64,000 nt of DNA from Liolophura sinensis (Eukaryota > Mollusca > Polyplacophora > Chitonida > Chitonidae): NCBI RefSeq assembly GCF_032854445.1, contig NC_088305.1, positions 15,423,717 through 15,487,716 on the forward strand, read 5' to 3'. The notes under the pieces are model-generated. The model was not told the origin of the DNA, made no database searches, and worked only from the letters and a program-made list of their open reading frames with translations. This document shows positions 48,451 through 60,413 of the stretch, piece after piece. A program made the position numbers and the translations under genes. Within the stretch, counting starts at the first letter, position 1, and each line of letters opens with the position of its first letter.

Positions 48451-49966
48451 CGGTACATATACATGTAGGATCATTCTTATAATTTTTAATGCATTTTAGA
48501 TTTTTTTTTTCAAAAACAAGTAATTGCTTTTGGGGAACTTCATGGTAAGAACTGAAAAAAATAATTTATTTATACTCCTTATGGTTGAGGCAAACGTTAT
48601 TTTTGACTCTGTAGCCTACAGGAACATGCACTTTAATTATATAATAGCTAGGCCTACTTGATTGTCTCCGATCGATTAATTATCTCTGAACTCTTGAATT
48701 TTTAATTTGCTTCCATGGGCAAATAAAAAGGCTCCCACGGTCTGTGTAATTGGGGTGTTTATTACTGAAAAAAAAACAACTATACCGGTATCTTTTCTTC
48801 AACTTGTCTACAAAATTTTTTCTGGTGAGAAAATGACACAATCTTGTTTCCCTATAAGCGCGTGGAAATAAATGCCGTAAACTGTGTCATCGGTTTCTTC
48901 ACTCAAACAAAGACTTGCTCAATATTAACAGAAGGGCTGTCGTCTTAGTGGTGCCAGAATGTATCCTGTTACTGTAATATAATATATAGTCATATTTAAC
49001 TTAATATCCTATTATCGTCTAATATAATTTAATATAATGTAATATAATCTCAAATATTCTTGAGTACGACGTAAAACACCAATCAAATAAATAAGCAACC
49101 TGTATATGGTTAATTAATAGAACGTGCCTGGGCCTTTTTGCACGCATTAGAGTTGCGTGGTGATCAACGATTCATCGATATATTAACCAAACATGTAATC
49201 GTTTTCTGTTTCTGCATTCACTATATACTTAGCCAGTCATTTCATTCACGTGATATGCATACCATTTATATCTACAGCATGTTCATGGATGCGTATATTG
49301 GCCTTCAAACAGTATGATAATTAATCAGCCTGTGTACCTAGGTTAACACCGACATTTTGATACGGGCTATAACAGATCACAAATAAACATAAACTACGGT
49401 GCATCCATTGTAATTGCACGCACTGGTATATCTTTCATAAAGGAATCACTCAGATCGAGCAATAGACTTCCATCCAGATTTAGAAAAGGAAACATTTCAT
49501 TACACTTTAAAAATCCCACAGGACACTGACCCACTCAACCAAAAACGCTATAATTACACTTTTTTTGTTATATAGTTGACCCAGTCTCGCTGTGCCAATG
49601 TTTTATTTTCCAAGCACGACTAGCTGGAACGACCAGTTTGAATATTTTATGACATTTTATTGATATTAAGTCTGTGTACCAAAAGGATGACAGTTAAGCG
49701 ATTTAGATGTAAAGGTCTATTTTCAACAGATGCTTTGGAAAGTGGAACCATAGGCGGCCTATTGGGAGAACTACACGTTGGAGACTGGATACCATTTAGA
49801 ACCATTGTCAGTCATCACAATACATATAGGGGTTACATATTGTTACAAATGAAACAATTCAAACTAGTTACATGGGGATATTCATACCATACATAAAACA
49901 GATATGCAAATAAAAAATAAAAACCGGTTCGGGTGTACTTTTAAATTTAAATGTTGAATTTCCGAG
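48451..49966. other. intergenic, one SINE tail only
   Basis: AT-rich without convincing exons. It contains a Nin-like SINE tail at 49048-49098 (TCTCAAATATTCTTGAGTAC to AAATAAATAAG). Confidence 0.5.
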
Positions 49967-50070
49967 CTGTTTATTTATTTATTTGATTAGTGTTTTACGC
50001 CGTATTCAAGAATATTTCACTTACACGACGACAGCCAGCATTAGGGTGGGAAGAAACGGGGCGGAGCCAA
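49967..50070 (-). repeat. Nin-like SINE 3' fragment
   Basis: Minus-strand tail and end of body: TTTATTTATTTATTTGATTA to GGGTGGGAAGAAACGGGGCG. Confidence 0.5.
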
Positions 50071-50079
50071 CAACAACAA

Positions 50080-50570
50080 GTTCTCAAGTGATGTTCTATA
50101 CCACAGTCCAAGTCTGAACGTGGTCAATCAACAACTTCTCAATTGACACTATATACCACTGTCCTAGACTGAAGGTGATCGACCAACAAGTTCCCAAGGG
50201 ATGTTACCACTGTCCAAGTCTGATCGACAAGCTCTTAAATTATGCCATATATACCACTGTCCAAGTCTAAATGTGATCGATCAACAAATTCTCAAGTGAT
50301 GTTATGTACCACTGTCCTGGGTCTGAAGGTTATCGATCAGCAAGTTTTCAAGTTATGTTCTATACCACTGTCCTGGGTCTGAAGGTGATCGATCAGCAAG
50401 TTCTCAAGCTATGTTCTATACCACTGTCCTTGTCTGAAGGTGATCGATCAACAAGTTCTCAAGTGGTTTTATATACCACTGTCCAAGTCTGAAGGTGATC
50501 GATCAGCAAGCTCTCAACTGATGTTATATACCACAGCCTTAATGAGAAGGTCATTGATCAAAAAGTTCTG
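50080..50570. repeat. about 56-bp minisatellite, about 9 copies
   Basis: Unit contains TATACCACTGTCC, GTCTGAAGGTGATCGATCA and CAAGTTCTCAAGTGATGTT. TATACCACTG recurs at 50361, 50417 and 50472. Abuts the SINE fragment at 49967-50070. Confidence 0.5.
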
Positions 50571-51302
50571 TAGTTATAAAGATTCCGGACACTATAGTTG
50601 AGCGATGGAATGATGTATGTTTGGAAAAGATGAAATGCTGGAATAAACCGGACACAAACTATAACCATTTCCTCATCCTACTAAGACGGAATTGTTTAAG
50701 AACTGGATAGTACTGTAGCATATGTGTATGTATAGTCACGTTGAGCTCCTGGTATCATATGTGACACCAAACTCACCACACAGAGTTTCCCTTTTATAAT
50801 AACACTATATATGTATGGGATACAGCTATGCTTTACTCTTGACAACCATCTTTTGCACCTGGCTGACACGCATGATTTATTTCAGAGATAATTACAGGAA
50901 CACGCATGCTGTCTTTAAATTTTCAGAAAATATCAAAGCTGGTGTGTTGAAAAGTGCGCGCGTGCTAAATAATAAGTTCATAGATTCATGGCAGTCTTTT
51001 CCTTTAAAACACTTCGTTGTAGCGAAACCTGTTAACAAAACATATCAGAATCCTTGAGTTTTACAAAGTATAGACAATCATTCAGTTTTATTCAGACATT
51101 GTAACCCATGGAAACTACCCGAGTACGTTTTATTGAGACAATACAACAAAACATAATCCCTCAATTTTATAGACATTGCAAGAAAGACAGTGCTACAAAA
51201 CAAAGTGGAATCATTTAGTTTTATGGCACAGGATGGCAACACAGTATAACAATCAGTTTAATAGAGACAGTGCAAAAAAGAATGACAGAATGCTTTAGTG
51301 CA

Positions 51303-51327
51303 TTACCCCCATTTTGGATGACTTCTG
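51303..51327. repeat. 25-bp exact direct repeat, left copy
   Basis: Begins TTACCCCCATTTTGGATGAC and is identical to 52284-52308. The two copies bracket the cysteine-rich peptide exon. Confidence 0.5.
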
Positions 51328-51621
51328 AGATGGTGGCACAAAGCATAGTAACATTAATCAGTTTTATAGAAACGTTACACAAAATATGGTAGAAAATTTC
51401 CGTTTCATGGAGCCATTGCCATAAGGCAGAGAGTAGCATCCTTCCGTTTGACAGCATCATTGTAACAAAGTTTGGGAGAATGCTTCAGCTTTCAACGATT
51501 AGGTATAACCAACCAGATATTTCAGAAGCTGTATCTTTGTCAGAGTTCAAGAATATCCACGGTGTTCACAGTATTCAAGGAGAAAAATCAGGTTTGTTTT
51601 TAAAAGAAACCCAAACTAAAG

Positions 51622-51918
51622 TCATGTGTTGTAATTCTGATAGCCGTAGAATGACCTTGGATGAATCGTTTGGAAGGCAAATCGTTTAGAACAATGCAGT
51701 GGTCCGTCATCGATGAAACTGGCTTGTGATTCTAGACAGACAAGACAGCAAGCCTTCGTATTGTACACCCTTCTCCCATAAGCCAATGCGCAACGCCAAC
51801 ATCCAAGAATACAGGACCGTCTGGCCTGTCCAGGGTTGCACATGCAGTTAGCACAGTCATTCAGAACGAAGAGGAAGAAAGTGACCCAGACTACGATTAG
51901 CTTCGCTCTTTGGCTCAT
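51622..51918 (-). CDS. secreted cysteine-rich peptide precursor, eclosion-hormone-like
   Basis: Encodes 98 residues from MSQRAK. The open frame extends 26 codons further upstream, but TTTTACAG directly precedes this ATG, so it is read as a coding exon starting at the ATG after an upstream untranslated exon. Residues 7-19 (LIVVWVTFFLFVL) form a signal-peptide core. Ten cysteines follow, at 22, 25, 27, 36, 40, 43, 57, 58, 61 and 76. From Cys36 the spacing is C-x3-C-x2-C-x13-C-x3-C-x14-C, with Gly five residues after the third cysteine. Insect eclosion hormones show C-x3-C-x2-C-x12-C-x3-C-x10-C with Gly in the same place (family knowledge). ARR before Cys36 and KR after Cys76 could be processing sites. 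The secreted cysteine-rich nature is well supported; the family assignment is inference. Confidence 0.5.
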   Translation of the reverse strand: MSQRAKLIVVWVTFFLFVLNDCANCMCNPGQARRSCILGCWRCALAYGRRVYNTKACCLVCLESQASFIDDGPLHCSKRFAFQTIHPRSFYGYQNYNT

Positions 51919-52283
51919 CTGTAAAATATTGAGATTGACACAAATGATAGGAATGAAGATCTTTGCACGACTCCAGAATATACGAAGTTTTTTCATGTCT
52001 TTACGGCCTAAAAAACAAAAGGCAAGTAATTAAATAAAGAAATATTTCCTTACAATGTAACATTGCCCTTGACATGACGATAAAGACTAACAAATATTTG
52101 TGTTTATCTTCAACCAATCGGCCATAAAAAACTATTGTTATACTGTGTGTATTATTTTTTTCGACAGACAGGACGAAAATTTTTAAAACCGTGGAATAAC
52201 TTTTTAATTAAATTTTAAAACTTAAGAACATATCAGTAACTGAAGTGAAATTAATACATATGTTAACACTTAATATGTACCCG

Positions 52284-52308
52284 TTACCCCCATTTTGGAT
52301 GACTTCTG
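52284..52308. repeat. 25-bp exact direct repeat, right copy
   Basis: Identical to 51303-51327; flanking bases differ on both sides. Confidence 0.5.
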
Positions 52309-53219
52309 GTATACGAATATCTTTTTTGGACACCTATAGAGTCATCAATTTTAAAATATCACAAAAATAGAAAAGAATAGTAATATGGCTTGCCATAATG
52401 TGACGCGGGTAGCTGGGCAGGGATTACATGTACCTCATCGTGCACTGAAGGAATATAGCGGATAATGGCATAAGACCTGATTGAGTTGACCAAGGTGACC
52501 ATCATAATACTGAGAACCGCTAAACATACATCTTTGTGAGCATCTCAGCCATGCCCACAGTGCGTAGTTTAACACCATCAACGTGTACATGCTGTCTGTA
52601 TAGCTGTATCTATGAAGCACGTTTTTTGTTCTTTCACGGAAAAATAGTTGGCACACCGTAGGCCATTTTAGCCATTGATAATTAGTACCATGCATAATTA
52701 ACACAGGTTAGGCTCTGTTGCACTACTGACGGCAAACAAATCGGGGCTGTCGGATTGTTGGGGAGGAAATGGGTTTCCTGTCGGTGGAATCTGTCAAGGC
52801 CGCGGGTGCAGTGGGCGAGGTTGAGTGCCATTTCCCCTACAATAGCAACTCTGTTCCAAGTTGCCTTGGCCATTAACCTGTTGGAACGAATGAGGACTAT
52901 CTTTTTCCAAAACTTTAAACATCCTTGCAACTTTCCCGGGTTACATTAGACGGAACATGTACCTCAATAAGGTATATGTACAAGTTCCTCTACCTGAAAT
53001 TACGGAGTCTTTGGGACATAAATCTACGATATACTTGACTATGAAAAACCCCACATGTTAAATACAGCAAAAAGAAAGAATTGTGTTCGTATGTTCTCTT
53101 TCATTTCTCAAATCGAACTGCACAAAATCTCCATGCACGGAAATCCTTGCATGCTTTGAGTCTCTCAAAATAATTCTGAAAAAACAATTTGCTACTGTAA
53201 CAAGAGGTCTGTTATGATA
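52309..53219. other. upstream region of the peptide gene, no clear exon
   Basis: Probably includes the promoter and untranslated exon of the peptide gene (minus strand). Open frames on both strands at 52682-52949 overlap each other and match nothing I recognise. Confidence 0.5.
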
Positions 53220-53221
53220 TA

Positions 53222-53535
53222 TTCTGTGCAGCAGATTATTCTCACACTGCAGCAGATTATTCTCACATTGCAGCAGATTATTCTGACAGTGATGCAGATT
53301 ATTTTCACATTGCAGCAGATTATTTTCACATTGCAGCAGATTGTTCTCACATTGCAGCAGATTATTCTCAGAGTGCAGCAGATTATTCTCACATTGCAGC
53401 AGATTATTCTGACAGTGCAGCAGATTATTCTCACATTGCAGCAGATTGTTCTGACAGTGCAGCAGATTATTCTCACATTGCAGCAGATTATTCTGACTTT
53501 GCAGCAGATTATTCTCACATTGCAGCAGATTATTG
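53222..53535. repeat. 21-bp minisatellite, about 15 copies
   Basis: Unit CAGCAGATTATTCTCACATTG with CTGACAGTG and CAGAGTG variants. Because 21 is a multiple of three, one frame on each strand stays open (Leu/Gln/Ile on plus, Ile/Cys on minus), which is not evidence of coding. Confidence 0.5.
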
Positions 53536-53956
53536 TGTTAAATATTGCCCACATATTCTGTTAACATAGAGATTGTATTACACTAAAAGTATAATATTGA
53601 ATATGACACAGTTTATGTTGTGTTGTAATAGAAGAACACATTCTACTATCAATCAGACAAAAAACTTTCTGTCAGATTAACAAATGATTATTTTGTGTAT
53701 ACACTGAAAGTGATTTGACTTTTGTCTCGGGGATCTCAGATTTATTTGCTCATGTGTTTCAGTACTTTGCGCGAACCTTTAACTTTAACTTCTATTTTGT
53801 ATATAGTTTTGTGAGCATATTTAAAGTTCTGAGTTTATGCAATATTCAGATTAACCGTGTTCAAAATATAGGTAAGTTGTAAATGCTAGTCAACAATGAA
53901 AAGCGAAAGTTTTTATGCAACTGGATTTGAGAAGAATCCTGTCACTCGGTTGTACC

Positions 53957-54022
53957 TATTTGTTTATTTATTTGATTGATATTTTACGCTGTACTCAAGT
54001 ATATTTCACCTATACGATGGCA
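53957..54022 (-). repeat. Nin-like SINE tail fragment
   Basis: TTTATTTATTTGATTGATAT to CAAGTATATTTCACCTATAC. Confidence 0.5.
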
Positions 54023-54208
54023 TTCGACTTGGACAGAATACATGTACATGCATATATGACGCCCTTGAGATCAAAACATCTGAAGAACGTCGACGTAAAC
54101 AGTTGTAAAGTTCCAGGAATCACTGTAAAATTTCTATATTCATTAGTTCAACCGGTGAGTATAAATAAAACTACACCAAGAACTAAGGTTTGTCAATTTT
54201 GAAACGGT

Positions 54209-54263
54209 GAATAATTAATTCATTTATTTATTTATTTTCTTTTATTTATTTATTTATTTTCAT
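54209..54263. repeat. (TTTA)n microsatellite
   Basis: Two TTTA runs separated by TTTTCT. Confidence 0.5.
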
Positions 54264-54789
54264 TGGAATAGCTTCCTTGATATGCACATGTATAAAGTTA
54301 AAGCCACTGCGTACATATTATCACTTATCTTATTAAATCAAGGCCTAATTATCTCTGAGTGCGAAGAGTCCCGTTAAAAATACTTAATACTTAATTAATC
54401 GCTTCTATTTCTCTCGAAAAATGAAAACAAACCCGATTTAAATAATATTGTTCATCGCACGTCACATACCTGGATTATACACGTACACGTACCTGTACAT
54501 ATGTAAAACATTGACAAACCTTGCATAGACTTCTGCAGTATATACGTGTGTGTATTCCACATGTGGAACATGTGGTATTCCAGTTCCTACTCCACCCGAC
54601 TTCGTCTGATTCCGGGAGCAAGCCGTCACCACATATACCGTCATGAAAACCCAACGTTGTACGGATTCACAGGCATCCACTTGTGACAGCAATCAATATA
54701 CAGATATGATATAAGCAGTTTTCGCACTGCAAAATATCAGCTGTATCCAAAGATAATCGCAAACTCAGGTCACAACCCGTGTTAACTAT

Positions 54790-55612
54790 CCCCTTGATAT
54801 TGGCACTATATGTCAACAGACCTTCACAAACCGAGATATCCGGTTGATGATGGCACTATATGTTCACAGAATTCATATACACAGCAGTCGGGTAGATTCT
54901 GACATATAGCAACAGTACGGTACATCACAGGCCGTGCTTTCCGGTTGATAATGGCACTATACGTCAACAGAACTTCACAAACCGTACTGCCTGATTCCTA
55001 CTGGCACTACTTGTCAACAGAACTTCACGAACCGCCTTGTCCGGTTGATGATGGCACTATATGTTCACAGAATTCATATGCACAGCAGTCCGATAGATTC
55101 TGGCATATAGCAACAGTACGGTACATCACAGACCGTGCATTCCGGTTGATACTGGCACTTTACGTCAACAGACCTTCACAAACCATGTTGCCCGGTTAAT
55201 ACTGGCACTATATGTCCACAGAATTCATATGCGGAGCAGTCCGGTAGATTCTGACATATAGCAACAGTACGGTACATCACAGGCCGTGGTTTTCGGTTGA
55301 TACTGGCACTGTACGTCCACAGAACTTCACGAACAGTACTGCCTGATTCCTACTGGCACTACTTGTCAACAGAACTTCACGAACCGCCTTGTCCGGTTGA
55401 TAATGGCACTATATGTTCACAGAATTCATATGCACAGCAGTCCGGTAGATTCTGGCATATAGCAACAGTACGGTACATCAAAGGCGGTGCTTTCCGGTTG
55501 ATACTGGCACTATACGTCAACAGAACTTCACAGACCGTACTGCCTGATTTCTACTGGCACTACTTGTCAACAGAACTTCACGAACCGCCTTGTCCGGTTG
55601 ATGATGGCATGG
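54790..55612. repeat. complex tandem repeat with higher-order structure
   Basis: Related submotifs recur in order: CCGGTTGATGATGGCACTAT, GTTCACAGAATTCATATGCA, CAGTCCGGTAGATTCTGGCA, TATAGCAACAGTACGGTACA, GTCAACAGAACTTCAC. The composite block starting CCGGTTGATAATGG recurs near 54950, 55140, 55290 and 55495 at spacings of roughly 150-205 bp. Confidence 0.5.
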
Positions 55613-55619
55613 TCTAAGA

Positions 55620-56552
55620 GGCACGAGCATTTGTCCCTAGCAAATCCCTGCACTGCGATGTTATAGGCTCGCCAACCAGAGCGTTGTTCGCAACAGGCAC
55701 TGGGACACACGCGTGCCGGACTGAGGTTTGGTAATCAGTTAACAAAGAGTGAACGGACGCGTCGGTCAGTTTTCACTTTCCTTACTCAGCTTATATTTTA
55801 ATTGTCGCTTTTATACACTTCCCAACATCTCATTAATATAATGTCGGCCGATACTCATTAATGTAAATGGCATTTTCACAACGAGGAAAATTGTGTCGTG
55901 TTTTGGCGTTTCATTCTACGCGCATGTAGAATTAATTAAAAATTAAAAAGAAATACTCTAAACTATTCCACTTTCTCTGTCACATGCATTGTTCACATAA
56001 CTGTGCGTCATTATATTTTAATTAGATCGATGTTATCCTGTAATTTAATAGCCATGTGGTATACTCTCACCTTACAGTGTAGCACTATATAATGACAAGT
56101 CGGTGCTTTGCTTTATGAAATAGAATGATGTTACAAAGTAACGGTGCATTAGGTTTCGAGAAATGTGTATTATATGACTTGGCCAACATCTGTTATTGAT
56201 AAGTAATTTTTTTATATATATGTATTTGTGCTTGGGTTTTTACATGATACTCAATTTTCTGACTGATAATTTTTCAGTCATGTGACGACGAAAGAACTGA
56301 TACGACAGACGTTTGTAGGTGACAATATTACCAAATTTTTGTTCGAGCACTTCAGCAACAATCAACTCACACGATGACTGTCCCCAGACATTTCCCAAGA
56401 CGCGATCGTGTTTATCTGGCTGAGATATGTCATTTGAGACAGTACAACATCATCCTTATATGGTCCAACTTACTGCGAATGCTTGGCTGATAGGTCAGTA
56501 TGGAACGTATGAATAGAATGTAACCGATCAGTGTCAAGCTATTGTCAGTCCC
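55620..56552. other. intergenic, nothing identified
   Basis: No open frame of note, no SINE, no tandem repeat; moderately AT-rich. Confidence 0.5.
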
Positions 56553-56553
56553 T

Positions 56554-56822
56554 GGGGGCCTCCGTGGCTCAGTTGGTTTGCGCTCTAGCGCAGCGTAATG
56601 ACCCAGGAATCTCTCACCAATGCGGTCGCTGTGAGTTCAAGTCCAGCTCATGCTGGCTTATTCTCCGGCTGTATGTGGGAAGGTCTTTCAGCAACCTGCG
56701 GATGGTCGTGGGTTTTCCCCGAGCTCTGCCCGGTTTCCTCCCACCATAATGCTGGCCGCCGTCGTATAAGTGAAATATTCTTGAGTACGGCGTAAAACAC
56801 GAATCAAATAAATAAATAAATA
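56554..56822 (+). repeat. Nin-like SINE, full length and young-looking
   Basis: Best reference copy in the window: head GGGGGCCTCCGTGGCTCAGT, B box GTGAGTTCAAGTCC, body GGATGGTCGTGGGTTTTCCC, tail GGCGTAAAACACGAATCAAA. Exact 15-bp target duplication CTATTGTCAGTCCCT at 56539-56553 and 56823-56837. Confidence 0.5.
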
Positions 56823-57149
56823 CTATTGTCAGTCCCTAAACGGCATCCCCTGGTAAAATACGTGCCTGTACGCCTCGAAATAATTGGTAGATGGACGTGG
56901 ACAATGTTCCGTAAAATGTCATGCAAATAAGTATATTAAATAAAAATATATTTTGTCATCTACACGCGGTATATATATGGTATAGTCGATATAATAAACA
57001 AAACAGCATATAGGCAATAAAAGACTATATAGCTTGAATATATCAATATTTCGTAGTATTTAGGGTGAAGAAGTGTTCGCGAGATCTCGCTGGTCATCAG
57101 CTATTGTGTACCACTGATTGATGGATTCTGTGGCTGAATCTGGCGAGAG

Positions 57150-57665
57150 ATCTACTGATCATTTCCCTCAGTATGACTTACGCTTTGACCTGGGAGTGTA
57201 CAGGCTGGTAATTTATTGATCATTCCCTAAGTATGATTTGCGCGTTGAGTTTGGAGTGTATAGGCTGGTAATTTATTGGTCATTACCCTCAGTATGACTT
57301 ACGCTTTGACCTGGGAGTGTATAGGCTGGTAATTTATTGATCATTTCCCTCAGTATGACTTACGCTTTGACCTGGGAGTGTATAGGCTGTTAATTTATTG
57401 ATCATTTCCCTCAGTATGACTTACGCTTTGACCTGGGAATGTATAGGCTGGTAATTTATTGGTCATTTCCCTCAGTATGACTTGCGCGTTGAGTTTGGAG
57501 TGTATAGGCTGGTAATTTATTGATCATTTCCCTCAGTATAACTTACGCTTTGACCTGGGAGTGTATAGGCTGGTAATTTATTCCTCATTTCCCTCAGTAT
57601 GACTTATGCTTTCACCTGGGAGTGTATAGGCTGGTAATTTATTGGTCATTTCCCTCAGTATGACT
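57150..57665. repeat. about 61-bp minisatellite, about 8.5 copies
   Basis: Unit: ATTTCCCTCAGTATGACTTA, CGCTTTGACCTGGGAGTGTA, TAGGCTGGTAATTTATTGATC. ACGCTTTGAC starts at 57301 and 57362. A GCGCGTTGAGTTTGGAGTG variant occurs twice. Confidence 0.5.
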
Positions 57666-58072
57666 CAGTATTTCGGATTTCCTTTGTCTCCATTGTTATG
57701 TAACGGGAATTTGGTAGCACGGATTCGCTGCACGGTTACCTCTTGCTCTCCACTTGCAAAAAACAAGACATGTTACATAAACATAGGCCCATACGTGCGT
57801 AGAAACTGAGATCGGCGGTATAAATTAAACTTGCCATTGCATAGTTTGGTGGGAATTACTCCGTACCCATACAGTCCTATGTTCTGTGTATATAGCTTTA
57901 TGTTTGTACAGGCATCCATATCGTGTATATTCACCTCACGTAAAAAATTCTTTAGCAAACTTACGAATAGCTCTGGAACTCTGGTGTTCCTACGTGAAGA
58001 CGAGGCCAATATTACAGATCTCGCGTGATAATGCGTGAGAAGCCACTCACCTCGTCGACCACTTAATTATTT

Positions 58073-59165
58073 TCGGAATGGCCCAACAACCAGTGAGAGC
58101 GGGAGAATCCATGGCCCAACAACCAGTGAGAACCACAACCAGTGAAACCGGAGAATCCATGGCCCAACAACCAGTGGAAGCGGGAGAAGCAATGACCCCA
58201 CAACCAGTGAGAGCCGGAGAATCCATGGCCCCACAACCAGTGGGAACGGGAGAATCCATGGCCCCACAACCAGTGAGGGCCGGAGGATTCATGGCCGCAC
58301 AACCAGTGAGAACCTGAAAATCCATGGCCGCACAACCAGTGAGAGCGGGAAAATCCATGGCCCAACAACCAGCGAGGGGCAGAGAATCCATGGCCCAACA
58401 ACCAGTGGAAGCGGGAGAAGCAATGACCCCACAACCAGTGAGAGCCGGAGAATCCATGGCCCCACAACCAGTGGGAACGGGAGAATCCATGGCCCCACAA
58501 CCAGTGAGGGCCGGAGGATTCATGGCCGCACAACCAGTGAGAACCTGAAAATCCATGGCCGCACAACCAGTGAGAGCCGGAGAATCCATGGCCCCACAAC
58601 CAGTGGGAACGGGAGAATCCATGGCCCCACAACCAGTGAGGGCCGGAGGATTCATGGCCGCACAACCAGTGAGAACCTGAAAATCCATGGCTGCACAACC
58701 AGTGAGAGCGGGAAAATCCATGGCCCACAACCAGCGAGGGGCAGAGAATCCATGGCCCAACAACCAGTGGAAGCGGGAGAAGCAATGACCCCACAACCAG
58801 TGAGAGCCGGAGAATCCATGGCCCCACAACCAGTGGGAACGGGAGAATCCATGGCCCCACAACCAGTGAGGGCCGGAGGATTCATGGCCGCACAACCAGT
58901 GAGAACCTGAAAATCCATGGCCGCACAACCAGTGAGAGCCGGAGAATCCATGGCCCCACAACCAGTGGGAACGGGAGAATCCATGGCCCCACAACCAGTG
59001 AGGGCCGGAGGATTCATGGCCGCACAACCAGTGAGAACCTGAAAATCCATGGCTGCACAACCAGTGAGAGCGGGAAAATCCATGGCCCACAACCAGCGAG
59101 GGGCAGAGAATCCATGAACCCACAACCAGTGAGAGGCGGAGAATCCGTGGCTCCACAACTAGTGT
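58073..59165. repeat. 33-bp minisatellite with 362-bp higher-order repeat
   Basis: Unit ATGGCCCCACAACCAGTGGG plus AACGGGAGAATCC, about 33 units. Units 10-20 (58390-58751) and 21-31 (58752-59113) show the same order of variants, including the same 32-nt shortened unit, giving a 362-bp block repeated twice; a 7-unit relative precedes them. Period 33 keeps one frame per strand open (MAPQPVGTGES on plus, up to 369 codons on minus), but the plus frame is broken by AACCTGA in one variant, so it is treated as non-coding. Confidence 0.5.
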
Positions 59166-59518
59166 GAGGCGTTTGGCTTGGTTTGAACCCGAACCATGTA
59201 TCGATATAGGCCTACGTAGGTCCTAGATAGAAATAAGCCTTGACGGAAAAGGTTAGGGAAAACGACTGGCGGGTGAATATAAAAATTTTACATTCATTAT
59301 AAGTTCGGTTTTGGAATTGGTTTCGAGTGTCTAGGTGGCCCTGTATATGGTCACTGAACTCGGTGTTGGGATCATGCTCGCTCGCCCTCCCTATGCATTA
59401 ACCTTATACCTGGTACGCTTCTGAGTTTGTTGAAATTGAAATATATAATCGTTTTCTTTTTGGATTAAGGTTAATACAAAATGATCTTATGGGTGGATAA
59501 ATAGCATGTAGTTTCAAT

Positions 59519-59697
59519 GCTGGTTTCCTCTACCGTCGTACCTTGGAAGGTGATCGCCGCCAGCCAGCTGGTGGTCGCGGTGGTCCCTTGGGCTCTGCTC
59601 GGTTTCCTTCCACCTTAAAGCTACCCGCTATGGTATTTAAGTGAAATATTCTTGAGTATGGCGTAAAACACCAGTCGAATAGATAAATGAATAAATG
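59519..59697 (+). repeat. Nin-like SINE, 5' truncated, diverged
   Basis: CTGGTTTCCTCTACCGTCGT through GGTTTCCTTCCACCTTAAAG to GGCGTAAAACACCAGTCGAA and GATAAATGAATAAA. Confidence 0.5.
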
Positions 59698-59796
59698 TGG
59701 GGAAAAATGTAATGATCGACCTTTGAAAGGCCGCGAGCAAGTGTGAGACATGTGTGACTTGAATAGCATCATCAGGAGTTGCACCCCCTTTGAAGG

Positions 59797-59856
59797 AAGT
59801 GACGTCATTACGAGGCTCCAAATTTAAATCGTTGTCGTTGAAGTGGGGAGAAAAAC
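59797..59856 (+). promoter_or_regulatory. CRE site, possible promoter of the downstream gene
   Basis: GTGACGTCATTACG contains the full palindromic CRE TGACGTCA. About 50 bp on, GAAAAACAG|GTGCTTTC could be the donor of a short untranslated exon for the plus-strand gene whose coding exon starts at 61853. Position and orientation only. Confidence 0.5.
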
Positions 59857-60413
59857 AGGTGCTTTCATGTGTATTGTTTACATCTGCAAATTGAATCTTG
59901 TTCTACATATGCATATTTTCAGGTGTTTGATGAAGCGTATGGGACTTTCACTCGTTGAAACAATTGCCGATTTATCAGTAGGTGGACGTGTCGGCAAACG
60001 ATGCGATCGATATGTTGTTGTTGTTGCCTTTGCATTGTGTACAGTGATGTGATTGATGGATATTCGTGATACTCGACGTAAACTTCACTAAGAACTAATT
60101 TGTTCAACTGTTCTCTCGAAATTCATTCAGTTATTAGTGTTGTCATCACCATGTGTACGTCTAAATTTTGTCTGTTATTGGGAATGTGTGTGCTTGTGTG
60201 GAAGTGGGGGAGGGGGGTGTCACTGGGAATGTCCCTCCACGTGAATGGATTACTAAATTTGAGAATTTCTGATTTCTGTACTTTGTGGCGCATTTTGAGT
60301 GCGGATAATAAATAAAGAAGATTTAATGGAGAAATGACATAAAAATAAGGTGCGGCCGAGGTGGTTAACATGTCAGCATGGGGCAATTCTGTCAGACAGG
60401 TCGAAAGCTAGAA

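Noticed and set aside
50815-51057. An 80-codon plus-strand open frame with a hydrophobic start
   Set aside because: Signal-peptide-like start only; no conserved motif, lies between degenerate repeats and next to a gene on the other strand.
56554-56660. Apparent tRNA gene (A and B boxes)
   Set aside because: This is the head of a SINE with SINE body, tail and target duplication; the acceptor stem does not close.
57773-58009. A 78-codon minus-strand open frame with a possible donor after VPELF
   Set aside because: No ATG in the exon-like part, and no partner exon could be found beyond the 33-bp array.
58047-59158. A 369-codon minus-strand and two plus-strand repeat proteins
   Set aside because: A 33-bp period keeps a frame open by chance. 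The plus frame has TGA in one recurring unit, and the minus frames overlap one another.
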